Assembly (NCBI GenBank): GCA_900544375.1
Contig: UQUZ01000002.1
Location: 62,001-126,000 of the forward strand
Source: an uncultured Oscillospiraceae bacterium
Lineage (GTDB): Bacteria > Bacillota > Clostridia > Oscillospirales > Acutalibacteraceae
DNA length: 64,000 bases
Direction of reading: 5' to 3'
The position numbers were made by a program, and so were the translations under genes. The notes beneath the pieces are model-generated. The model made no database searches. It was not told where the DNA came from and saw only the letters and a program-made list of their open reading frames with translations. Positions 26,790 to 35,366 of this stretch are shown here, one piece after another (within the stretch, counting starts at the first letter, position 1; every line of letters begins with the position of its first letter).

Positions 26790-28052
26790 ATGAAAATTCT
26801 TATGATCGGCAGTGGTGGGCGCGAGCATGCGCTGATCCGCAAGCTGATGGAAAGCCCGCGTGTGGAGCAGATTTACTGCGCGCCCGGCAACGGCGGTATT
26901 TCGCGCGATGCGCAGTGCGTCACAATTTCCGCAATGGATATCGAAGGCGTCGTTGCCTTCAGCAAAGAGCATCAAATAGATCTCGTCTTTGTCGCGCCGG
27001 ACGACCCGTTGGCGGCAGGCATGGTGGATGCGTTGGAGGCGGCAGGCGTCCGCGCATTCGGCCCCTCCAGGCTGGCGGCAGAGATTGAAAGCAGCAAGGT
27101 TTTCTCTAAAAACCTGATGAAAAAATATGGCATCCCTACCGCGCGTTATGAGGTGTTTGATGCGCCGGAAAAGGCGCTTGCCTATCTTTTGGAGCGGAAT
27201 ACCTGGCCCGCTGTCATCAAGGCGGATGGCCTTGCACTGGGCAAGGGCGTTGTGATCGCACAGGATGAGGCAGAGGCAAAGGATGCGCTGCATGCAATGA
27301 TGGAGGATAAAATTTTTGGCGATTCCGGCAGCCGCGTTGTCGTTGAGGAATTTCTGACCGGCCCGGAGGTGTCTGTGCTGGCCTTTACAGATGGTGAAAC
27401 GGTGAAGCCTATGGTATCCTCCATGGATCACAAACGCGCTTACGATGGCGATAAAGGCCCCAATACAGGCGGGATGGGCACCATTAGCCCGAACCCCTAT
27501 TACACGCCGGAAATCGCCGCGCGCTGCATGGAGGAGATTTTTCTGCCGACCATTCGGGCAATGCGGCAGGAGGGGAGGCCTTTCAAGGGCTGCTTGTATT
27601 TCGGCCTGATGCTTACGCCAGCTGGGCCGAAGGTCATCGAATACAACGCCCGCTTTGGGGACCCGGAAACGCAGGTCGTCCTGCCACGGCTGAAAACGCC
27701 GCTGATTGATATCGTGGAAGCGGTGGTGGACGGCAGGCTCGCACAGCAGGAGATCACATGGGAAGAAAACGCCTGTGCCTGCGTTGTTATGGCCTCTGGC
27801 GGATATCCAAAAGCCTACCCGAAGGGGATCGCGATCAAGGGCCTGGATGAGAGCGGCCAGATCCCCGGCGCGACCGTCTATCATGCAGGGACAGCCCTGA
27901 AGGACGGCCAATTCGTCACGGCGGGCGGCCGTGTGCTCGGAGTGACAGCCTGTGGCGCTACGCTTCAGGAAGCGCTCCAAAAGGCCTATGATGGTGTGCA
28001 TCGCATCTGTTTTGAGGGCGCGCATTTCCGCTCGGATATCGGACACAAATAA
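26790..28052 (+). CDS. purD: Phosphoribosylamine-glycine ligase (GAR synthetase)
   Basis: A 420-residue ATP-grasp ligase that joins glycine to phosphoribosylamine. Motifs: MIGSGGREHAL, KADGLALGKGV, PNTGGMGTISP and the metal-binding EYNARFGDPETQ. GGAGG lies 8 nt before ATG 26790. It is last in the purine operon. purB, purC, purK and the purL set are not in this window and must be elsewhere. Confidence 0.96.
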   Translation: MKILMIGSGGREHALIRKLMESPRVEQIYCAPGNGGISRDAQCVTISAMDIEGVVAFSKEHQIDLVFVAPDDPLAAGMVDALEAAGVRAFGPSRLAAEIESSKVFSKNLMKKYGIPTARYEVFDAPEKALAYLLERNTWPAVIKADGLALGKGVVIAQDEAEAKDALHAMMEDKIFGDSGSRVVVEEFLTGPEVSVLAFTDGETVKPMVSSMDHKRAYDGDKGPNTGGMGTISPNPYYTPEIAARCMEEIFLPTIRAMRQEGRPFKGCLYFGLMLTPAGPKVIEYNARFGDPETQVVLPRLKTPLIDIVEAVVDGRLAQQEITWEENACACVVMASGGYPKAYPKGIAIKGLDESGQIPGATVYHAGTALKDGQFVTAGGRVLGVTACGATLQEALQKAYDGVHRICFEGAHFRSDIGHK

Positions 28053-28183
28053 TTCATAAATTGTTTACAGAATGCAACAGCATTTTTATTGTTTTTTCGG
28101 TAAGCTGAGAAGTAGTATTCTGCGGAGATATACGACATCGTGTATGAAAACGAAACGAAAGCTTCCGCGGCTGCCTCCAGTAT

Positions 28184-29806
28184 TTGAAAGCGGTGAGAGA
28201 GTTGGAAAAATTTAAGGCACTTTCTAAGGGGAAGAAGACGGCCGTGATCGTCGGCGCAATTGCGATTGTGCTGGTGGTTGCGTTGATCGTCTATTTCCTA
28301 GTTCGGCCCGAGCCGGGCACGCCCGTAACGCTTGTCAGCGTTCAGAAGGGCGATATCCAGCAGGAGCTGATCGCCACAGGGACGATCGAATCCGACAACC
28401 AAACGGATTTTTCCCTGCTGGAGGGGACAAAGGTTCTCACAGTAAATGTAAAAGTCGGAGATCATGTGAAGAAGGGCGACGTGCTCGCCACCTTCGATGC
28501 GTCTTCTCTATCCGGCAAGCTTAGCGAGCGGCGCACGGCTTATAATGAAGCGCTCAAAACCTACAATCATTCCCTAACGGCGGCGAGCGAAGCGAAGGCG
28601 AAGCTTCCACAGGTCAACAAGGAGATTAAGGAGCTTGAGGCGAAGGTCGAGAAGCTCACAAAGGAGGCCGAATCGCAGAAGGCGCAGTCGCCCACCTCTA
28701 CGCAAAAGGAAACGACCGAGGCCACAACCACACCGAACACGCTGCAAGGCCAGATTCAGGCCATTGTTGACAAGCTGCTCGGGGCCAACGGAACGACCTC
28801 CCAGATTCAGAAGCTGATGGAACAGCTGAATCAGATGGCGAGCGGCGGGTTTGACCTTTCCGCCATGGCCGGCTCCTCCTCGGCGGAGCTCATTCAGGCG
28901 CAGATGGATCTTGCCCAGCTTAAAATTCAGAAAACCACGCTGGAAGCTCAGCAGAACAACACCCTTTCCAGCACCTATAAGCTAGTGGTCGATGCAAGCA
29001 AAAAATCGCTCGATGAAATGGAGGATATGGTCGCTTCGCTGAGGAGCGGTTGGATCGCACAGGATGACGGTGTGGTCACAGCGGTCAACATCAAAGCGGG
29101 TGAAACCTATCAGGGCGGGGGTGCGTCCTCCTCCTCCAATTCCTTTGACATCTCTTCCATCCTACAGGCGGTATCCGGCGGCACGGATCTCAATAGCCTG
29201 ATGAACACGCTCACCTCTCTTGGTTCCGGCGGTAATGTCGGTATGACAGTGGAGAATTATGGGCAGTTTTATGTATCCTTCTCGCTTGATAAATATGATG
29301 TGCTCAAGGTGAAAACCGGTATGCCTGCCGTGATTACCACAGCAAGCGGCGAGCTTGAGGGCGTGGTTTCTTTCATTAGCCCGGTTGCATCCTCCGGCGG
29401 AGGGTTGGATCTCAGTTCTCTTGCAGGTTCTTTAACCGGTGCAGGCACCTCCAGCAGCATCCCGGCAAAAGTGAAGATCAATAACCCGGATGCCAGCGTC
29501 ATCATCGGCGTGGATGTGGATGTTTCCATCCAGACGGATGAAGCAAAGGGGGCAACGCTGATTCCGCTGGAATCTCTGCTGGTGGAGGAAGGCAAAAAAT
29601 ATGTGTTCGTCTATCATGAAGCGGAGGAAACGGTAACGAAAAAAGAGGTCGAAACCGGCCTTGTCTCCGATACGATGTATCAGATTACGTCCGGTGTTTC
29701 CGCTGGGGAGCAAATTGTCAAGAACCCCTCCAAAACCTTGGCAGATGGTGCACGCGTGACGATTCAAGAAGAGGGTGAGAACGTCTCCTCCTCCCAGAAA
29801 AATTGA
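28184..29806 (+). CDS. Periplasmic-adaptor-like protein (HlyD/MacA family)
   Basis: A 540-residue protein: short cytoplasmic start, one transmembrane helix (about 20-42), biotinyl-lipoyl-like half (VNVKVGDHVKKGDVLATFD), a coiled-coil hairpin rich in Glu/Lys (about 115-165), Ser/Gly/Thr-rich linkers, and a second barrel near the end. In Gram-positives such adaptors work with MacB-type exporters. The start is uncertain: TTG 28184, GTG 28193 and TTG 28202 are all in frame with weak ribosome sites. A MacB-like permease follows after 17 bp. Confidence 0.85.
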   Translation: MKAVRELEKFKALSKGKKTAVIVGAIAIVLVVALIVYFLVRPEPGTPVTLVSVQKGDIQQELIATGTIESDNQTDFSLLEGTKVLTVNVKVGDHVKKGDVLATFDASSLSGKLSERRTAYNEALKTYNHSLTAASEAKAKLPQVNKEIKELEAKVEKLTKEAESQKAQSPTSTQKETTEATTTPNTLQGQIQAIVDKLLGANGTTSQIQKLMEQLNQMASGGFDLSAMAGSSSAELIQAQMDLAQLKIQKTTLEAQQNNTLSSTYKLVVDASKKSLDEMEDMVASLRSGWIAQDDGVVTAVNIKAGETYQGGGASSSSNSFDISSILQAVSGGTDLNSLMNTLTSLGSGGNVGMTVENYGQFYVSFSLDKYDVLKVKTGMPAVITTASGELEGVVSFISPVASSGGGLDLSSLAGSLTGAGTSSSIPAKVKINNPDASVIIGVDVDVSIQTDEAKGATLIPLESLLVEEGKKYVFVYHEAEETVTKKEVETGLVSDTMYQITSGVSAGEQIVKNPSKTLADGARVTIQEEGENVSSSQKN

Positions 29807-29823
29807 TGCGGAGGCGGTAGGTT

Positions 29824-31068
29824 TTGAATATTCGGGAAAATATCCGTATAGCTATTTTCAGCATCCGCACCAACCTGCTGCGCTCCTTGCTCACGATGCT
29901 CGGCATTATCATTGGTGTTGCGTCCGTGATCGCAATCATCACGGTCGGCAATGGTGGGCGAGATTATATTGTGGGCATGATTCAGGATATGGGCCAGAGC
30001 GCAATCACGATTCAAGTCAATCAAAAAAACACGTCGTCCAGCGATTATATCACGGATGATGACCTTAAAGCTATGAAGGGGCAGGATAGTATCGACTATG
30101 TTTCCCCTTTCCTGCTTGGGATGGGCACGTTTAAGGCGAACAGCGAGAGCGGCATGTGCTTCCCGGTAGGGTGCGCGCCAGATATGGAGCAGATTTCAAA
30201 GCTTTCCGCAAGCTATGGGCGCATGTTCACTGAAGAGGAGTACGAGGCGGCGCGCAACGTATGTATCATCGATGGTATGAATGCAAAGGGCCTGTTCGGC
30301 TATGAGAATGTCGTTGGCGAATATATTGAAGTTACCGTCGGCGATAAAACCGCAAGGCTTCGCATCATCGGTGTGATGGACGTTTCCGCCATGATGGGCG
30401 GCATGGATAACGAGGCAATGATGGAGCAGATGTCTCAGATGACCAACACCATGGGCAATATGTGCTATGTGATTGCGCCCGCTCCGGTGGTTGCAAACCT
30501 CATGGGCTCCAGCGGCCGCTACAATATGGTTTATCTTTCCGCGAAGGATGAAAATCAGCTTGACGCCGCGGGGAATGCGGCCAAAAATATCCTTCAGGCG
30601 CGGCATAACAACTTTGACCGGGAGGCCTATACGGTCACGAATATGGCTACCTATATTGAACTGCTGGATAAGGTGATTAATGTATTTACGACATTTATCG
30701 CAGCGGTGAGTGCGATTTCGCTGGTCGTCGGCGGCATCGGCGTGATGAATATCATGTATGTTTCCGTTAGCGAACGAACGCGGGAGATCGGCATCCGCAA
30801 GGCGCTTGGTGCACGAACACGGACGATCCTATTCCAGTTTCTGACTGAATCAGTGATTCTTTGCCTGATAGGCGGAATCATTGGAATGATTCTTGGCATA
30901 TCAGGGGCTGGGGTTGTTTCCTATATCATGGACATCCCGATGAGCGTAAAATTTAGCACAATTTTGATTTCAGTTGGGTTTTCCAGCGCAATCGGTATTT
31001 TCTTCGGCATTTATCCCGCGCGGAAAGCGGCGAAGATGCCGCCGATTGAAGCCTTGCGCAGGGATTGA
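29824..31068 (+). CDS. MacB-like ABC transporter permease (FtsX family)
   Basis: A 414-residue membrane protein: N-terminal helix (about 18-42, RSLLTMLGIIIGVASVIAII), a large extracellular MacB core domain, then three C-terminal helices with the family motif ISLVVGGIGVMNIMYVSVSERTREIG split around helix 2. Such mechanotransmission exporters move peptides, lipoproteins or drugs using an ATPase subunit. The start is TTG 29824 with GGAGG upstream. The ATPase normally encoded between adaptor and permease is missing here. Confidence 0.9.
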   Translation: MNIRENIRIAIFSIRTNLLRSLLTMLGIIIGVASVIAIITVGNGGRDYIVGMIQDMGQSAITIQVNQKNTSSSDYITDDDLKAMKGQDSIDYVSPFLLGMGTFKANSESGMCFPVGCAPDMEQISKLSASYGRMFTEEEYEAARNVCIIDGMNAKGLFGYENVVGEYIEVTVGDKTARLRIIGVMDVSAMMGGMDNEAMMEQMSQMTNTMGNMCYVIAPAPVVANLMGSSGRYNMVYLSAKDENQLDAAGNAAKNILQARHNNFDREAYTVTNMATYIELLDKVINVFTTFIAAVSAISLVVGGIGVMNIMYVSVSERTREIGIRKALGARTRTILFQFLTESVILCLIGGIIGMILGISGAGVVSYIMDIPMSVKFSTILISVGFSSAIGIFFGIYPARKAAKMPPIEALRRD

Positions 31069-31108
31069 GTCGAAAGGCGTTTCCCATTTATTGAGCGGAA
31101 TAAAAAAG

Positions 31109-31144
31109 AAGGGGATGGCGCAAAGCATTTTGCGCCATCCCTTT
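31109..31144. terminator. Hairpin after the adaptor-permease genes
   Basis: Arms AAGGGGATGGCGCAAA and TTTGCGCCATCCCTT form a long stem with loop of about 4 nt. The T-tail is short on the plus strand. Confidence 0.6.
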
Positions 31145-31162
31145 AAACACGCGGCAAACAAC

Positions 31163-31215
31163 ATCGCCGTTCTCCATAGGCTGGAGAGCGGCGATATTTG
31201 TATTTTTACATTTTT
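31163..31215 (+). terminator. Rho-independent terminator
   Basis: Stem ATCGCCGTTCTCC / GGAGAGCGGCGAT, followed by a long T-rich run. It ends the adaptor-permease operon just before the convergent lectin gene stops at 31223. Confidence 0.75.
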
Positions 31216-31222
31216 ATAAAAA

Positions 31223-31876
31223 TTACTTTTTTGCTTTTTTGTCGGCCGCTGTTTTAGGCAACGCTTTGGTTGTTGTTTTGGCTGCGGCCGCGGGCTTGGC
31301 AGTATTCAGCTTCGCGGGGGACGCCGCTTTTTCTGTTGCCACAGTTGCCGCTTTTTCCGTTACTGTCTTTGTTTTGGCTGTCGCTTCTTTTTTGGGCGCG
31401 CGTGGTTTTCTCGCAGGTTTCGGCGCGGCGAGAGCGTTCAGCATCCATTTTTGGTTCTCTCCGTCGAGATCCTCCCAAATTTGAAGGCGGGCGTCATCCT
31501 GCATGGAGATATCAACAATATCCATGCATTTGCCGGATACAGCGGATTTGATTTTGTAGCTGCCATCCTGTGTCTGCTCCAGCACCCAGCTCTGCGTAGG
31601 GGCGGAGATATCCTCTTTCCATTGATGCAGTTGAGCGCCGTCGTTTTCGCCTGCCAGCATGATATCCAGCGCTTTGCCGGTCGTTTTAGAGATCAAGCGG
31701 TATGCGCCGGTATCTGCCGCAACCAGTTTCCACTGTTGGCGATCCTCCTCTGTTGGCGCAAACATACGCACCTCTGACTCTCCGCATGCCGTAACAGCTT
31801 TGCCGCTGAGCTTGGAGGTGATTGTATAAAAGGCGGCACAGTCGAACGGACTCTTTTTTGTCGTTTTACCTGCCAT
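31223..31876 (-). CDS. Ricin-type beta-trefoil lectin protein with a Lys/Ala/Pro-rich tail
   Basis: About 217 residues. Residues 10-150 form one beta-trefoil with a QxW motif in each repeat (QQW 47-49, QSW 95-97, QKW 142-144), the carbohydrate-binding fold of ricin B and many glycan-binding modules. Residues 151-217 are almost entirely Lys, Ala, Pro and Thr, like a histone H1 or HU tail. No signal peptide or membrane segment is seen, so it looks cytoplasmic. ATG 31876 has AAGGAG at 8 nt; GTG 31885 rejected. It stands alone; function unknown. Confidence 0.85.
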   Translation of the reverse strand: MAGKTTKKSPFDCAAFYTITSKLSGKAVTACGESEVRMFAPTEEDRQQWKLVAADTGAYRLISKTTGKALDIMLAGENDGAQLHQWKEDISAPTQSWVLEQTQDGSYKIKSAVSGKCMDIVDISMQDDARLQIWEDLDGENQKWMLNALAAPKPARKPRAPKKEATAKTKTVTEKAATVATEKAASPAKLNTAKPAAAAKTTTKALPKTAADKKAKK

Positions 31877-32088
31877 GTAAAACACTCCTTTTCATCAATT
31901 TAAGGCGGCTATCTTTTCCTTTCCAATATGGAAAAAGCCATTCAACACAAGGCTGAACAGCTTTTATTATAGCAGATTTCATTCAAATGTCAAATAATCC
32001 CACTATCATACAATTATTTGTGGTGAGAAATAAAAAATACATGGAAACCGCACAAAAATGCCCGTTCTAAACCGCACAAAGCGATTCC

Positions 32089-33048
32089 TCAAGGGTTCAC
32101 CACATGAATCGGCGCACCAGCGCAAAAGGCCCTGAGATTATCCTCACAGATGCGCAGCAGGCGGCCGCGCGTTTCGTACCCGGCCCAGGCAATGTGCGGA
32201 GTAATCAGGCAGTTTTTTGCAGTGAGCAGTGGATTATCCGCCGTAGGGGGTTCCGTAGAAAGTACGTCCACGCCAGCGCCCGCCAGCGCGCCTTTCTCGA
32301 GCGCCTGCGCCAGAGCTGCTTCGTCGATCACAGGGCCGCGCGAGGTGTTGATCAGATAGGCGGAAGGTTTCATTTTTTGCAGGAATTCCTGGTTCACGAT
32401 GTGGTCTGTCTGCGGGGTCAACGGGCAGTGGAGCGTGACAAAGTCCGATTCTGCGAGCAACTGATCCATCGTGGCCCAAGCAAAACACCCCTTTATCTGT
32501 GTATTTTTGGGATGCGGTGTGCAGGCGAGCACGCGCATGCCAAAGGCCGCGGCAAGTTCCGCCACCCTTTGGCCGATTCTGCCGAAGCCGACGATGCCGA
32601 GCGTTTTCCCCGCAAGCTCTGTCAAATTGGTCCTCCAAAAGCAAAAGTCCGGGCAATTTGTCCATTCCCCTGCATGGACGGCCCGATTATGGGCGGCTAC
32701 GCGGTTGCTGAACGCCAGGATAAACGCGAATACGAGCTGCGCTACCGCATCAGTGCTGTAGGCCGGAATATTGGATACCGGGATGCCGCGCTCCTTGGCA
32801 TAGCCGCAGTCGATCACATTGTAGCCGGTGGAGAGCAACTCAATAAACCGGCAATTTGGAAGCTGCTCTAAAATCTCCCGGTCAAGCACAACCTTATTGG
32901 TCACGACAATCTCCGCATCTTTTGCCCGCTCTACTGTCAAGGTGCGAGGCGTACGGTCATAAACGGTATATTCTCCAAATTGATTTAAAAAGCTCCAATC
33001 CAAATCCCCGGGATTGGTCGTATAGCCATCTAATACAACAATATTCAA
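32089..33048 (-). CDS. D-isomer-specific 2-hydroxyacid dehydrogenase (glycerate/hydroxypyruvate reductase-like)
   Basis: A 319-residue NAD(H)-dependent enzyme with the substrate domain split around a central Rossmann fold (GIVGFGRIGQRV). The catalytic Arg lies in YLINTSRGPVID, followed by a Glu near GVDVLSTEPP and the His in ITPHIAWAGYETR. Its length and C-terminus resemble glycerate dehydrogenase (HprA) rather than SerA, which carries an ACT domain. Substrate is inferred from family. Single gene; about 200 bp of AT-rich DNA separates it from the lectin gene. Confidence 0.88.
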   Translation of the reverse strand: MNIVVLDGYTTNPGDLDWSFLNQFGEYTVYDRTPRTLTVERAKDAEIVVTNKVVLDREILEQLPNCRFIELLSTGYNVIDCGYAKERGIPVSNIPAYSTDAVAQLVFAFILAFSNRVAAHNRAVHAGEWTNCPDFCFWRTNLTELAGKTLGIVGFGRIGQRVAELAAAFGMRVLACTPHPKNTQIKGCFAWATMDQLLAESDFVTLHCPLTPQTDHIVNQEFLQKMKPSAYLINTSRGPVIDEAALAQALEKGALAGAGVDVLSTEPPTADNPLLTAKNCLITPHIAWAGYETRGRLLRICEDNLRAFCAGAPIHVVNP

Positions 33049-33161
33049 AAAAACGCCTCCTGATTTGTTTGTAAGGCGGATTGCCCGCGCTATTTGTTGC
33101 TTTTTTGCTTCTTCTCAGCCGAAGGGCTGAATATACTCCCTATGGGGAGGTGATGCGCCGT

Positions 33162-33455
33162 ATGAATTGTAGAATTACGGATTTACGGGCAAAAGAGGTG
33201 ATCTGTGTTAAGGACGGCAGCCGCTTGGGCAACGTCTGCGATGTGGAGATTGATACTTGCACAGGGCAGTTGTGTGCAATTATTGTATTTGGCCGCGCGC
33301 GCTGGTGCGGCATTGGCGGGCGGGATAATGATATCTGTATCCCATGGAAGGATATTCAGGTGATCGGAGAGGAGACGATCCTTGTCTGCTTCGAGCGCCC
33401 TGCGCCGGAACCCCGCAGGAGAAAAAAAGGCTATTTTGACGGCCTTTTTGACTAG
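33162..33455 (+). CDS. ylmC: YlmC/YmxH-family PRC-barrel sporulation protein
   Basis: A 97-residue PRC-barrel protein starting MNCRITDLRAKEVICVKDG, the hallmark of the YlmC/YmxH family of spore-forming Firmicutes, whose exact role is not settled. ATG 33162 is 11 nt after GGGGAGG; ATG 33153 would be too close. It ends in a basic, aromatic tail. Converges on the ThyX gene. Confidence 0.87.
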   Translation: MNCRITDLRAKEVICVKDGSRLGNVCDVEIDTCTGQLCAIIVFGRARWCGIGGRDNDICIPWKDIQVIGEETILVCFERPAPEPRRRKKGYFDGLFD

Positions 33456-33478
33456 ATGACCGTTCTGTTTCCGAAAAA

Positions 33479-33525
33479 GCTGGTTGTATGCGCCGGATCA
33501 GGCGTTTTCAACCGGCCTTTTTTTC
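33479..33525 (+). terminator. Terminator overlapping the end of the convergent thyX gene
   Basis: Arms GCTGGTTG...GCGCC and GGCG...CAACCGGC, then a T-run (CTTTTTTTCTC). It lies after ylmC and inside the last codons and stop of the minus-strand ThyX gene. Confidence 0.65.
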
Positions 33526-34919
33526 TCTCCTTCCAGTTGATAGCGCGCGCACACTTCCTGCATATTTCCGCAGCTCAAGCGTCCTTCCGGGCACTTCCCG
33601 GTCACAAAGCAGCTTGGGCCGAAAAAGCGAAAGAGCTCCGGCTCCTTTTCCCGCAGCAGGCGGAGCATCTCGTCCGCATAAATGTGAATTTCCCACTGGG
33701 CGCGGCTACAGGTGCGAAGGCGTAAAAAGAGGAGCAACTCGCGTGCGTTCATGGTGGTCACCACGTCGAGTGTGTTGCCGCTAAGCAGGAAATAAACGAG
33801 CGTTTCTTCCGCAACGCCTTCTCCGCGCAGCCTTTGATACAGGGCTGCGTTCCGATGGAAGGCGGCCTCATAGCGCGCAAGACATTCTGTTTGCTTGCGG
33901 ATGGAGGGAGGAATGATCTTATGGGTGCGATCCGCCTGCGCTAGTGGCGGTATCATCACGGACTGCATACGATGGCGCACGATATGCGTAATACAGGGCA
34001 GGGATACGCCGTTGAGCCGAAACGTGAAGCTGATGTTTTCAAGCGCGCGCGGGCGTGAGCCGGCGATTACCCTGCGGAGGATCTCCGCACGGATTTTTGC
34101 ATCGGAAAGCACCTTGTTCACCTCATCGCTGGGGAGCTGTGTGCTCTCAATCAGCGCTGTGCGGGCAACACATTCTGCAGCGTCCGGCGTGGAGGCAAGC
34201 AGCTCGGCAAATTGGTAGCCATGCGGCAAAACCCGGGCTCCTTCCGGCAGGCCGGGAAGATCCGAGAGATCCAGCGTATCGGCCGCCGGCGCTTGCTCTG
34301 CCTCGAATGCCGCAAATATCCCGGGCGCCATGGCACGGGCCTGCTCCAGCAGCTGGCGTCCGAGCAGCACAAGCTCCGGGAAGCGGCTCCCGCGCCCAAA
34401 AAGCATGGCGTGCAATACGTGCAACAGTTCGCGGCCATTGAGTGTGCAATAAAAATTGCTGCAAAAGCAATAGGGGAGCACAAACCGTGCATCTTCTTTT
34501 GGAACGTCATGCTCAATCAGATATTGATAATCGGCAAACAGAGCTTCCATGTGCGTTGCATATGTTTGGGTAAGCGCTTCATCCAGTCCCTCCGGCATAT
34601 AATATCCGGCCGAGCTGAAATCGACATAACGCCGTGATTTCACCGTGAAGGAGGCGAGCCTGAATTCAATCATGAATTGCTCTACCATAACGGATACGTT
34701 TTGGAATGCCAGGTGGAAACAGGCGTGCTCTACCACAGAATTGTGGCCGGAACGGGTCACTTTTTGAATCAGGCGGCTGTTCTTTTCCGCATCCTGTGAG
34801 TGGTTCCATATTTCGATTGCATCACCGGGCTGGGTCGAGATGCGCCCGCCGGCTGCGCATAGCTTTTCTCCATCCCTCGTCATGCTGAGGATTACGGCTT
34901 GCGGCTGCTTGTTCTCCAT
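33498..34919 (-). CDS. thyX: ThyX-like flavin-dependent thymidylate synthase with two tandem domains
   Basis: A 473-residue protein, about twice the usual ThyX length. Domain 1 (about 1-205) keeps the EHA motif (64-66) and the SRRY stretch (95-98), but the RHR motif reads EFR (85-87). Domain 2 (about 230-460) keeps RHR (315-317) and the C-terminal RTCSRAQWEI, but has EN for EH. The conserved site thus seems divided between halves. The enzyme makes dTMP from dUMP with folate and NADPH. A GGAGG site precedes ATG 34919. Catalytic activity is inferred. Confidence 0.82.
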   Translation of the reverse strand: MENKQPQAVILSMTRDGEKLCAAGGRISTQPGDAIEIWNHSQDAEKNSRLIQKVTRSGHNSVVEHACFHLAFQNVSVMVEQFMIEFRLASFTVKSRRYVDFSSAGYYMPEGLDEALTQTYATHMEALFADYQYLIEHDVPKEDARFVLPYCFCSNFYCTLNGRELLHVLHAMLFGRGSRFPELVLLGRQLLEQARAMAPGIFAAFEAEQAPAADTLDLSDLPGLPEGARVLPHGYQFAELLASTPDAAECVARTALIESTQLPSDEVNKVLSDAKIRAEILRRVIAGSRPRALENISFTFRLNGVSLPCITHIVRHRMQSVMIPPLAQADRTHKIIPPSIRKQTECLARYEAAFHRNAALYQRLRGEGVAEETLVYFLLSGNTLDVVTTMNARELLLFLRLRTCSRAQWEIHIYADEMLRLLREKEPELFRFFGPSCFVTGKCPEGRLSCGNMQEVCARYQLEGEKKRPVENA

Positions 34920-34987
34920 AAAAAGACATCCTCCTGTGAAGTGTGAATCTCATTTATTTTATCATACAGGCAAAGCCTCTCCCTGCG

Positions 34988-35033
34988 AAAAATGGCGTTG
35001 CCGCTCTGCGGCATGCATTTTTCCAATGCTTCC
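34988..35033 (-). repeat. Dispersed repeat, inverted copy
   Basis: The minus strand carries GGAAGCATTGGAAAAATG, then CCGCAGAGCGGCAACGCC and ATTTTT, the core shared with 35256-35308 and the 108-bp units at 45608. It faces the copy at 35256, so the pair encloses about 220 bp without a gene. Confidence 0.75.
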
Positions 35034-35123
35034 AAGTTTCAAAGCTGGAAACTTTGCGACCCGTTTGAAGCTATTTTATCATACTTTGATGATACGCGCA
35101 ATTGAAGAAATGCTTCGCGGATA

Positions 35124-35151
35124 TTGTCAAACCGGATACAAATGGTATAAT
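35124..35151 (+). promoter_or_regulatory. Strong promoter-like sequence inside the repeat region
   Basis: TTGTCA (35124-35129), 16 bp, TATAAT (35146-35151). The context GGTATAATAG is shared with 35318 and 45599, so it belongs to the repeat family. No gene follows until the cupin gene at 35367; a small RNA is possible but not shown. Confidence 0.5.
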
Positions 35152-35255
35152 AGCATCGAACGGATTGGAAAGCTTTAAAGCTCGAAGATCGGCTGCATGG
35201 CATAATAACCTCACGGATCTCCAAAGTATCAAAGCTGTCAAGAGCTTCCGAGAGC

Positions 35256-35328
35256 ATTGAAGCATTGGAACAATGCCTTCCGCAGAGCGGCAATGCCATT
35301 TTTCGCAGAGGTTAGCCGGTATAATAGA
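35256..35328 (+). repeat. Dispersed repeat, direct copy, ending in GGTATAATAG
   Basis: Contains GAAGCATTGGAACAATGCC, CCGCAGAGCGGCAATGCC and ATTTTTCGCAGAGGTTA, matching the 108-bp units at 45608 apart from a roughly 20-bp gap. A perfect TATAAT (35320-35325) follows, 42 bp before the cupin gene, and may serve as its -10 box; no good -35 is visible. Confidence 0.75.
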
Positions 35329-35366
35329 TTGAAAATAAAAGCATACTGAGAGAGGAGAATCCCATC

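Noticed and set aside
26607..28046. A 479-codon minus-strand frame opposite purD
   Set aside because: It is wholly antisense to a clear ATP-grasp enzyme, with no domain, no ribosome site, and the His/Cys/Arg-rich composition typical of reverse reading of GC-rich codons.
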